A stretch of DNA of 64,000 nt from Lonicera japonica. Taxonomy: Eukaryota; Streptophyta; Magnoliopsida; Dipsacales; Caprifoliaceae. Below the pieces are notes generated by a model that did no database searches, was not told the origin of the DNA, and saw only the letters and a list, made by a program, of their open reading frames with translations. The stretch is from positions 30,561,774 through 30,625,773 of the forward strand of contig CM038470.1 of NCBI GenBank assembly GCA_021464415.1. The letters are read 5' to 3'. The first letter of the stretch is position 1. Each line of letters begins with the position of its first letter. Shown piece after piece: positions 38,396-48,348 of the stretch. The position numbers and the translations under genes are program-made.

Positions 38396-39208
38396 AATAT
38401 CACAATAATGCAATTGTTTAGGATAGAACAGAGCCCACTTGTAATGAATTAAAACATTTATTTTTAAACAATAACGCAATATTACTAATAATAAAATCAC
38501 AATATTCAAAATTTTAAACTATATCAAGGAGATTATAACATAATGCAACATATTGAAAACGCAAAAAACATTATTTTTGTAGTATTTATTGGGAGAGAAT
38601 AAAGTAATAAATTATTTTTATTGTTAACAGGCTATGGTCATGTTCAAAAATTATAAATGATGTAATTAAATTGAAACGTACGGAAATATAATTGTAAAAA
38701 TTTATTTGAGATGGATGAACAAAAACTTCAAATTAAAGTATGACTAAATGAATCGTTTTTAGTATTCCATATAAATATGCAATGACACTTACACCTTGTG
38801 ATAACTTTGGTTATTAATCTATCTTTGGCAAAAAATTAATTAATTAAAAAATATTGAGTAACCCAATGTTAATGTATCTTCTATTTTAAGCTCTTTTTAT
38901 TTAATCAAAACAATGAGGACAAATTTAAAAACATCTAAAAAAAATTAGAGAAAATGGGTCATAAGACCTCACTCTATAATATGTCATCATTAAAAGGACA
39001 AATTCATATCTAATAAAAATAAAAAGGACTAATTTCATTATCTAATTATAAATTAAGGACACTTTTAATAATATCATTTTATATTAAGGATTATCAAAGA
39101 TATTAATGGACAAAATTGCCCCTGCCAAAATAGTGAGAGTAATTATAAATTACTCTCACTATTTCATCACTCCTTCCCCCTTCCCCTCCCCCTCTTCGTT
39201 TACTGGAA

Positions 39209-39391
39209 ATGTTTGGGACTCGAAATTCACTTCGATGTCTGGTCCTGGCGTTGACCTTACACGTGGCAGTGGTAGCCGGCGAATACTTCAAGCCTTTCAA
39301 CGTCACCTACGATCACCGTGCTCTCATCATTGACGGCCACAGGAGAATGCTCATCGCCGCCGGTATTCACTACCCTCGAGCCACTCCTCAG
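39209..39391 (+). pseudogene. Captured exon 1 of a GH35 beta-galactosidase (BGAL9-like)
   Basis: The open frame begins MFGTRNSLRCLVLALTLHVA (signal peptide) and continues GEYFKPFNVTYDHRALIIDG, HRRMLIAAGIHYPRATPQ. This is the start of plant beta-galactosidases closest, from memory, to Arabidopsis BGAL9 (GEYFKPFNV and YPRATP). These are secreted cell-wall enzymes removing terminal galactose. The exon ends at a normal donor (CAG|GTACTTC, 39392). Exon 2, which should begin in the region encoding MWPDLI, is absent; the following ~1.7 kb is intron-like plus a satellite array and then the transposon end. There is no stop within the exon. It is a truncated capture, possibly still transcribed from its own captured upstream region (pyrimidine-rich 39170-39200). 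Confidence 0.85.
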
Positions 39392-39984
39392 GTACTTCAC
39401 TGATATCTCTACTTTTTTTTTTTTTTTTTAAAAAATTGTTATGCTGTGTTATTTGAAACGGTGAGGTAGTTCGTTTTGATTCCGTTTTTGAGTGTTTAGT
39501 TTAATTTCATAGATGATCAATTGGACTGATCATTTAATTAATTTAGTAGTTAGTTTTGTTGGTGATCAATTGAATCAGTATTTGAAATCGGGATCAATCC
39601 GAAGCCTGAGTTAAATTCTTTACTCATGTCATGCATGCCTAATTATTGTATTGGTGAATTTAATTGGAAGCGAATTCAAGTGCAGAAACTTGAAAGTATG
39701 TATTGCATGTTGCAGTTTGTCAATTGGGGCATATTTTCATGTAAATGATTTTTGTTGCAAAATATGTGTTTTTAGTTGAAATCCTGAAAATATTTCCGAA
39801 TGACCAAATTTTGAGCGGTTTGGGATGATTTTTATTTAATGTAAGATTCTACTAGTTGTGCCATTCAAATTAAGCAAGACATGTTAATGGAAATGGAAAG
39901 ACTCTTGAATATTGAAATAGTGGAAGTCCGAAAATAATTGTGTTAATTTTCTCAACATTTTAGTTGTGTATCATTTCATCTGTA

Positions 39985-41025
39985 GCAATGGTTGGGTGCT
40001 ATATGGATTTAGCACCGTCTGTGAGCATTCTATTTATTTATCTTTTGTTCGCTTTTAGTTTTAAATGATTTTTGTTACGATTGAACTTATGGACAGTTGA
40101 TGCTAAATGATTTTTTTTGTTATGGACAGTGGGGTGCTAAATGCATTTAGCACCCCTATTTGAGCAAAGTTGACAGCAAAGGAGGAGGTGCTAAATGCAT
40201 TTAGCACCTTCTGGTATTGTTTGTCAAAATGTGATGACAGGGGGTGCTAAATGCATTTAGCACCTTCTGGGATTGTTTGTCAAATGTGATGACATGGGGT
40301 GCTAAATGCATTTAGCACCTTCTGGTTGTGCATTTAACATTTTTTTGTTATTATTCAGAAGGTGCTAAATGCATTTAGCACCTTCTGGTTGGTGTCCAAG
40401 TGGTGCTAAATGCATTTAGCACCTTCTGGTTGTGCATTTAACATTTTTTTGTTATTATTCAGAAGGTGCTAAATGCATTTAGCACCTTCTGGTTGGTGTC
40501 CAAGTGGTGCTAAATGCATTTAGCACCTTCTGGTTGTGCATTTAACATTTTCTTGTTATTATTCAGAAGGTGCTAAATGCATTTAGCACCTTCTGGTTGG
40601 TGTCCAGGTGGTGCTAAACATTTTTTTGTTATTATTCAGAAGATGCTAAATGCATTTAACACCTTCTGGTTGGTGTCCAGGTGGTTCTAAATGCATTTAG
40701 CACCTTCTGATTGTTGTCCAGGTGGTGCTAAATGCATTTAGCACCTTCTGGTTGTGCATTTAGCATTTTTTGGTTATTGTTCAGAAGGTGCTAAATGCAT
40801 TTAGCACCTTCTGGTTGTGCATTTAACATTTTTTGGTTATTATTCAGAAGGTGCTAAATGCATTTAGCACCTTCTGGTTTCTGTCCAGGTGGTGCTAAAT
40901 GCATTTAGCACCTTCTGGTTGTTGTGCAGGTGGTGCTAAATGCATTTAGCACCTTCTAGTTGTACATTTAGCATTTTTTGGTTATTGTTCAGAAGGTGCT
41001 AAATGCATTTAGCACCTTCTGGTTG
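39985..41025. repeat. Palindromic higher-order tandem repeat (about 17 copies)
   Basis: The core is a perfect self-complementary 22-mer built from GGTGCTAAATG and its complement. It extends to a 30-base palindrome with half AGAAGGTGCTAAATG in most copies. Copies start at 40361, 40402, 40465 and 40506, so spacings alternate 41 and 63, giving a 104-bp higher-order unit with two distinct spacers (TTGGTGTCCA.. and TGTGCATTTAACATTTTTTT). A degenerate seed lies at 39986-40015 and the last copy ends near 41020. It lies inside the captured beta-galactosidase intron. Confidence 0.93.
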
Positions 41026-42114
41026 CTGTTAGTGTCACAATGAGCGTGAGACATTATAAAGAAGGGGTATTAGTGTCTTTTTTGTATAGTGTCCTTAATT
41101 TACATAGCTTATTTTTAAGTGTCCTTTATAATTACATTATTATTAGAATGAGCCCTTATACCTAATTGCCTCAAAAAATTAATGGCCAAAAATATAAATA
41201 AATATCGAACTTTTTTGAAAATTTGACAATTTTTAAATGTGTTGGGGTAAAGCGAAAGGTGGCAATAGTACAAAGAGGCTTAGTATCGGGTTAATAATTT
41301 AAAGTGATAATCCATTAACTCGACACACTACATAAAAATTTAATATATTTTTTCCAATACATAGATATATGCAGCTAAATTATATAGGGGGCATCAATGT
41401 GAGAAAAAAAAAATTCAAATATGAAATTAAGTAGATATGCCAAAAATTGACTACCATACGAGGATCAACACTACAACCAACCGAAAAAATAAAATAAAAT
41501 AGATGGATGGACAAGTGATATTTTATGAAAGAATGTTTCAACCATCAGTAAAGCCTGGTCTATTAGTCGCGACATTTTGAGAGCTCTGCAGGTTGAATCC
41601 TACCAGCTGCACAAATCTTTAATGGCCTACAATGTGCTTTACCGATTAAAAAAGATAAATGGGCAAGTGATATTTTATCAAAAAATGTTTCAACCATCAA
41701 ATGTAGCTTAGTTGTCGCGATATTGAGATTATTGTTGGGTTCGACCGGAAGTTGAATTCCGTCAACTACAAAAAAAAAAAAATAGTCAGCGGCATGCTCT
41801 GTTATGAATAAAAATTAATCGAAGTGTTCGAAAGGTTGCTCAAACACTTTATAACAGGAGCCAAAAAAAAAAATCAAAGAATGTTTCGTCCCTCGTTGAT
41901 ATTATAGCTAACGAGAAAAAAAATATTATGCTGCTCCTGTACCACTGTGGAATCTACGTGGTGCTCAAAACCAACCAATCACCAAGTTACATTTCATTAC
42001 ATCACATTACAACTGGGTCCCACCGGTGAACTTCCATACTTGAAAAGAAAATAATGGAAAAGATGAAAGAGCACCGTGCCTAACGCATTAATAAAAGGGG
42101 ACCCCTACCCCAAC

Positions 42115-42626
42115 TAGGGGTGTTTTCGGTTACGATTGAAATAAAAATTAAAATATTTTAAACTCAAATCGAATGTAAAAATTCAATTTTGGTTCGATTT
42201 GGTTTCGATTTTTAAATTTTTAAAACTCAAATTCGAACCAAATTTTTCAGTGCAGTTTTGGTTCCATTTTATTCGGTTTTGACATGGTTTTTTCTTTTTC
42301 TTTTTCTAAATCAATTTAATATAACAATATAATTCTAATACTAATGTAAAAATGGTTTATATTCAAATAAAAGTTATGAAATTTTAGAAACAATGAACAA
42401 ACATATAGATACCATATTATTTTTTTAAGTTACTATTTTATTTGTAAATTTATAAGAATAAAACACATTAAATAAAATGATGAATTATTCTACCATTATG
42501 TATGTGATAAAAAAAATCTTAGCATTGCGTAGTTAATTTAATAATAAAGGTACGCATTAGTAACTTTTTTTTTTAAGATTATCACAACATGCAATTAATA
42601 ACAAAGGAACATATTCTTATAAAATG
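42115..42626. mobile_element. hAT-like element, 5' part only (B copy)
   Basis: It starts TAGGGGTGTTTTCGG and matches the full element at 60897-61653. The right half is missing from about 42626. Confidence 0.65.
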
Positions 42627-42963
42627 CACTTAGTATTAATTACATAATACTAAGTGTATTTCTTGAACTATTGATTAACTATAGAATTTGGTGATTTAGG
42701 TCTAAATTCGTAATTGTTGAATATAAGTTATATACTTATAGTTATTTAATAATTTATTTTATTCAATTGAAAAAAATATTAATAGACAAATTATTGAAAA
42801 TAGTATTAATGTAGAAATTTTAAACAATATTAAAATTTCAAGGCTTTAAATATAAATTAGTATGCTTTAAATTTCACCCCAGATTGGCCCAAATTCTTGC
42901 TTTGCCGCTGCACATAATATATGATGGTTTTGATGAAATGGTACTGATGGTGTATATATGTAG
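42627..42963. other. Rearrangement junction replacing amylase exon 1 in AmyB
   Basis: AT-rich sequence unlike the AmyC upstream. It includes an inverted repeat (CTTAGTATTAATTA..TACTAAG, 42629-42653) and ends in a CACCCCAGATTGG...GCCGCTGCA stretch, a common plant repeat edge. At 42906 it joins abruptly to the last ~55 bp of amylase intron 1. Promoter, exon 1 and most of intron 1 are gone. Confidence 0.6.
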
Positions 42964-44492
42964 GGTTTTAACTGGGCATCAAATAAGGAAGGAGGATGGT
43001 ACAACTCACTGATGAATTCAGTCTCAGACATAGCTGCTGCTGGGGTTACCCATGTTTGGCTCCCTCCACCCTCTCAATCTGCAGCTCCCGAAGGCCTGTC
43101 TTTCAATTTTTTTCTTAGATTCCTACATCTCCTAATCCACCAGATCATCTCGCGATTAAATTACGTACATTAATATTGGATCATGTTAAAATTTGTAAAT
43201 TGTTGCCCTTTAATTTACACACTACTATGATGATGAAATGAATTAGTCACATGTACCATTTTGTCTCCCCACTGGTACGTAAGATATGTATGTTTCATCT
43301 GAAATCTCTCAACCATGTTCTTTATCCCCTCCTTTTGCAGGATATTTGCCAGGAAGGTTATATGATCTCAATTCAAAATATGGGAATGAAGCCGAATTAA
43401 AAGCTTTAATTAATGCCTTCCGCAGTAAAGGTGTAAAATGCATAGCTGACATAGAAATAAACCACAGAACTGCAGAGAAACAAGATAGTAGAGGGATATG
43501 GTGCATATTTGAAGGAGGAACAGCTGATGACCGTCTAGATTGGGGACCATCCCTCATTTGCAAAGACAATAAGAATTACTCCAATGGCCTAGGAAACCTT
43601 GATACTGGAACCGACTTTCCGTTTGCTCCCGATATTGACCATCTTAACCCTAGGGTGCAAAGAGAGTTATCCGATTGGATGAACTGGCTAAAGACTGAAA
43701 TTGGATTTGTCGGGTGGCGATTTGACTTTGCTGCGGGCTACTCTCCTAGTATCACTAAGGTCTATATGCGAAAAACTTCCCCCGATTTTGCAGTCGGGGA
43801 AATCTGGAATTCACTTTCATATGAGCAAAATGGAAAGCCAGCATATAACCAGGACCAACATCGTAATGAGTTAGCTCAGTGGGTCAAAAATAGTGGTGGA
43901 GTTGTGACCGCGTTTGATTTCACAACCAAGGGAATTCTTCAGGCTGCGATGAACGGAGAATTGTGGAGAATGAAGGACTCCAACGGAAATCCTCCGGGGA
44001 TGATTGCGATTTTACCGGGAAATGCTATCACCTTTATTGACAATCACGATACCTATTCGCAAAATTTATGGCCATTTCCATCAGAGAAAGTCCTTCAAGG
44101 ATATGTCTATATTCTCACTCATCCGGGGGTACCATCACTGGTATGTTGTTTCGCGTTATCTTTAGCTTATGCGTTATAATGTTAATGTTTAATCATTTTA
44201 ATTTCTACGAAATTTGAGAGTTGCTTATTCTGTTTTGTAGTTCTATGATCACTTCTTTGAATGGGGACTGAAGGATGAAATTATCAAATTGATTAAAATC
44301 AGGGCAAGGAATAGGATCAATGCAACGAGCAAAGTGAAAATCATGGTAGCTAATTCAGATTTGTACGTCGCAATGATCGATGACAAAGTTATTGCAAAGA
44401 TTGGGCCAAAGTATGATGTTGGAAATATTATTCCACCAAATTTTCAAATTGCTTCCTCTGGGTTAGACTATTGTGTGTGGGAAAAAAAGTGA
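42964..44492 (+). pseudogene. Alpha-amylase AmyB, exons 2-4 only, probably inactive
   Basis: Exons 42964-43093, 43341-44140 and 44241-44492 match AmyA exons 2-4 closely and keep an open frame. Defects: exon 1 with the signal peptide and promoter is absent; exon 2 has lost one Lys codon; the exon 2 donor is GC where AmyA has GT (43094-43095). In AmyA numbering, DIVINH has become DIEINH (V115E), GFDGWRFD has become GFVGWRFD (D199V), and the conserved Lys of FAKGY is Ala (K207A). The three catalytic acids (D204, E229, D312 equivalents) remain. The open frame despite loss of exon 1 suggests recent inactivation. Without a new promoter and start it cannot make a secreted amylase. Confidence 0.9.
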
Positions 44493-44589
44493 ATGTAAAA
44501 CATTCACGCTAGCACAATAATGGGTATTTCTTATCATATCCTGTGATGAATACTACACCATTGAGTAAAGCCTTTTTTAAAAAAAACTA

Positions 44590-44906
44590 AGGTGCATTTG
44601 TTTTTTTAACCCTTTGGTTGCTGATTACTGAATGCTCAATGTTGAATCCGAACTATAAAAATGATATTTGTTTTTTGTTCTGAGTGAAACTCTGAATATT
44701 AAGTGTTTGTATAAAACAATTGTTTGAATTCAACATTAAGCATTTAGCGGGGATGATGTCTCTTAATGCTAAATGCTTAATTATTAAAAAAAATATCTAT
44801 TAGCCTTTTAATGATTTAAAAAAAAAAAAAAACAAAACCTATATTGCACCCTTGAATGCTTAAAACTTTCCCATTAAGCATTCAGATGTAAAAACAAACA
44901 CTACCT
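44590..44906. mobile_element. hAT-like MITE downstream of AmyB
   Basis: Same element as 16304-16631, shared by descent, with AGGTGCATTTG and CAAACACTACCT ends. Confidence 0.78.
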
Positions 44907-45140
44907 AAAATTACTTATTTAGTTTTTTAGAGTTTTGTGGTAACTTGTGAATATTCACAATGGTGTGCATGTACACCAAATTATGCTACATAACACAAAA
45001 TGGTACTTGTAAAATGCAGAGATTCTATCGGAATGTAGCCTTTTTTCGGTTACAATCACTGCAAGAAACTGTCAAATTAATGGCATCAAGTACAACATGA
45101 CGCATAATTATAATTAGAGCATTACCCGGATTTGGACGAG

Positions 45141-45312
45141 TGAGATTTCCTTTTGGTCAACATGGTATCATAGCTTTGGTTCTGCAAGGTCTCGGGTTCG
45201 AATCATCTCTCTTGCTTTTGTTTCCCGCTTTGTGTTTAAGCACAAAGTGCACATTTGGTTTGGTTTATCTCTCCACGTGTGAGTGGTGGTTGCACGCGAG
45301 AGGGAGTGTTGA
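45141..45312 (+). mobile_element. SINE-like insertion, 172 bp
   Basis: Present beside AmyB but not AmyA (which reads from GGACGAG to AACCTGAAAAAC at 16867). It contains a box A-like TGGTCAACATGG (45154) and a box B GGTTCGAATC (45195), 41 bases apart as in tRNA-derived SINEs. No clear poly(A) tail or target duplication was seen, so it could instead be another repeat. Confidence 0.5.
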
Positions 45313-45319
45313 AGAATAA

Positions 45320-48190
45320 TGAAAAACTATGGACCTCTTTTTATTTTTCATCTTTGGAATCGTCTTCCTATCTTTGGATGCTTCCGAACCGTATTGTTTT
45401 TTGGACTGGCGTTCAACTCAAACTTCTTGGATCATTTTTTAATCTTCAAACCTTTCTTTTAATTTGGGCTCTTTCTTATTCCTTGTGTACATTCACCCAA
45501 TTTTTGCCTGTTAAAACAAGCATAGGCTCTTTTTTGCATTCCAATTTCCATGAGCAGAATAACCAGTTTTTCATCATTACTAAAGTTTGACAATCCACAT
45601 TCTCAACTCGTGTTTAAAGCCAATTTCCATTCCATATCCCTTTTCGCCTTTTGCATTGCGATCTCCACGCTTCCTTTCTCTCAGCCACTCCCAGGTAACT
45701 TACTCTAACTTATTCAAGCTTTTCAATTAACTCAGATTCTTTTGCTGTCTTGATTTGGGCAAGGGCTATTGCCACCTTCATGTTAGCTTGCTTCCCTGCT
45801 TTGTGGGCCTGCATTTAGCTTGTAGTACCCCTCTAGAAAGAGAGTTACTGTTTTCAGTGAATCCTCATTGTCGTAGCAACCCTATTCACTCTTTTGCAGT
45901 ATGGAAATGGCGGATAAACCCAACTACTCTGAGGACTTTGCACCTTCAATCTGCTTTCGAGTTGCAACTAATCTACTCTCCACGGTAGTTGCTCCAGCCT
46001 TTGTTTAATCTGCCTCCTTTGCTTTTCATAGCTCTTCATGAGCTGTTTGAGCAAGCGACTTGGCTTCATCGACCTCTTCGGCTGCCTTTTGTAATTGCTT
46101 GGTCAGGTGGGCAAGAGTTATTTGTGAATTGGTTGTATTTGTTGGTCAGATTTTAACCCTAGAGGGGGGTGAATAGGGTTTATAAAACTTAATGTGGAAT
46201 TAAAAGTTTTCTTAAAAATGTTTAAGTAATGCAAAACAAATATATAAAGAAAATCTTGCAAGTCAACCAAGCAATCAATCCAAAGACAAGTAAATAAGCA
46301 ATCTTAAAATACAAGCAATAATATAGCAACTAAATAATGAGCTTGAGTTAGAAAGATTAAACCGATTGAAGCCCAAGACTTTTTGTTCACGCGGTTCAGC
46401 TTGTTAGACCATACATTCGTGTTCAGATAGTGCCCCGAGAATTTCCAATAATTCTAATCTTCTTTCGGATGAATATCAAACCTTTACAAGTGTTGTTGTC
46501 TCAAACACTCTTACAAATATTGCTTTACCATAATATTCACACAAGATATACCTCTTGCTAACTTGTGAGATTTACGTCTCACAATCACAAATGAATACTA
46601 ATTGTTTGGTGATTCACACCAATTTATAATAACTCTCTCAAGTGTGTAATAGATACAATTTAAAGCTCACACTAGAGTTATCTTGCTTGATCACAATATA
46701 TAGCTTAAATATGAATGATTGATCAAAATAATTTCCTGAATCTTAGAATGTTTGAAATAGATGAGGAATAAAGTATATGAATGATTCAAGATGTTCAAAA
46801 TGTGTCTTAGTTAGTGTATATATAGTCCCAAAAGTGATATAGCCGTTTTTGAGGTTTGATAGAAGTTTAACACCAAAAATGGTAAAAGGTCAGATTTTCA
46901 ACGGCTATATTTTGAGGCATCAGTCGACTAAGCAAAGCTCATTAGTCGACTGATGGACCCTTAGTCGACTGAACATAAGCTATCAGTCGACTGATGGACT
47001 AGACTGTCCATCAGGCCAAAGGGCAAAAAATCACAATTTCTACACTTTTCCATATAACCTTCAAAATCAATTCTAATGCTTTGGGAACTTCATAAATAAG
47101 TTCTTAAGACACCTAGTTTCAGGAAAACTCAAAATATGATCATTTGAATTTATTTCAAAACCAGCATTTGTAAGAATGATGTTTTGAAATAATTTTGATT
47201 CAAACTTTGCTTTAATCAATCTAAGAAAGCTATATCAATATCTATGAGCTATATAAATAATCAAATAAGAAACTTTACATAAATTCTAAGCACTCACTCA
47301 ATTATCGAATTAACGAATCTTTGAGTGCTTCGATTTGTTTTTTTAATTTAATTTTCACTTGAAGCTTTTGCATGTGATCCTTGATCTTTTGAGCTTAATG
47401 AAATGCATTGATAGCATGTGTGTGATGAGATATGATCTTCTTTGCTAGTCCAATGCATAGTTGGCCTGATCGGATAATACTTCGATGATCCTTGTCATGC
47501 TTCCTTTGAGCAATCATGCTATTTTTGATATTCCATGTAAATGAACTATAAACTTATATCAAGAAACGTGTTAAATTACACATAATTGATTTATTATTAT
47601 TATCAAAATAAGATTAAGACCTACAAGGTCAACAGTATTTAACCCAGCCCTAAGAGACGCAACCGCCACGGATGCCATTCATTTTCTCCGCCTAATTGTG
47701 GTAAGTTTTGCCTTTTGTTTCTCCAGCTTTACCTTCAACAAAGTGGCCATAACTTTCAAGCAATTTATTTCATCAGTAGATCTCTTGGTGTTCGACTTCA
47801 CTTCTTTCAAATTCATCTTCATAGAAGCAATAGCCATCTGTGTATCAGCGTGCGTGCTCTCCTCTAGCTCCACATTAACATCCCCTTGTTCATCAGTTTC
47901 CTCATTTAGTTAGTTTCCATAGAAGCTGCTATTTCGATTTGAGATCCTTTACTGAAAGAATTTCCTGGTTTAATCTTTACAGCTCTCGTTCTGCTTGCCA
48001 CAATTCTTTTGTCTAGTTAAGAAAGTTTTGCTCCCATGCCATAGCCGCTCCAATATTATGCTCCTCAGCTTCATGTAGATATCTGATAGCCTTACACAAT
48101 CTTGTACACAAAACATGTAGTGTATGTCCCTAAGTCCATGACATCCTGGTTATCCTCCTCATGCCTGTTACCTATAGTTTTTCATTTATA
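45320..48190 (-). pseudogene. WEB1-like (DUF827) coiled-coil pseudogene, copy B
   Basis: Minus-strand pieces 48190-47635 and 46139-45320 match WEB1-like copy A. They include MELEESTHADTQMAIASMKM, NLKEVKSNTKRSTDEINCLK and TKELWQAERELKRLNQEILS, heptad-rich coiled-coil text of the DUF827/WEB family. Frames are interrupted and the gene is split by a solo LTR (46140-47634). Its upstream flank is cut at about 48349 by a Tat/Ogre-like fragment. It converges on AmyB as copy A does on AmyA. Non-functional. Confidence 0.72.
46140..47634 (-). mobile_element. Solo LTR, 1.5 kb, with perfect target duplication
   Basis: Ends are TGTTGGTCAG (46140) and AGGTCAACA (47634), with GTATT on both sides (46135-46139, 47635-47639). 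Copy A has the single GGTTGTATTTACC at 19528-19540. The edge with CCCTAGAGGGGGGTGAATAG, normally found at the 3' end of copia LTRs, suggests minus orientation. Confidence 0.92.
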
Positions 48191-48348
48191 AAAAAGGCAT
48201 AAGCCTAATGCTCAGTGGGAGGGAAAATAGAACTGTTGTAACACATATATAAACTTGACAATATAATTAATAAACATGTATTAACTCAATACATAAGTCA
48301 TGTATTAAACCATGGGCACCCTATTCATTTTAATCTCGTACTCTGGGG

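Larger units (their letters stand above)
38948..41172. mobile_element. Pack-MULE-like element, 2.2 kb, carrying a beta-galactosidase 5' end
   Basis: The ends start GAG and finish CTC with about 90-bp imperfect inverted repeats. GAGAAAATGGGTCATAAGAC at the left matches GAGGCAATTAGGTATAAGGG read inward from the right, and AAGGACA..AAATTAAGGACAC recur deeper. A perfect 9-bp target duplication AAAAAATTA (38939-38947, 41173-41181) fits Mutator elements. The third-copy DNA near 59970 retains the empty site. It contains a promoter-like stretch, exon 1 and part of intron 1 of a GH35 gene, and no transposase. Confidence 0.88.
38650..42626. repeat. Amylase upstream duplication, B copy (partner of 59675-61410)
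   Basis: 38655-38947 and 41182-42626 match 59683-59975 and 59976-61410 in order and orientation. The only large difference is the Pack-MULE at 38948-41172. Both contain short relatives of the amylase promoter module (about 41500, 41660, 41875). No gene apart from the captured exon in the Pack-MULE. Confidence 0.88.

Noticed and set aside
40130..41025. Regularly spaced palindromic repeats resembling a CRISPR array
   Set aside because: The spacers are two recurring sequences, not unique ones, and the setting is a plant transposon; this is a satellite array.
45180..45215. tRNA-like GGTTCGAATC as a tRNA gene
   Set aside because: Only the internal boxes fit; no acceptor stem or anticodon arm could be built, so at most a SINE head.
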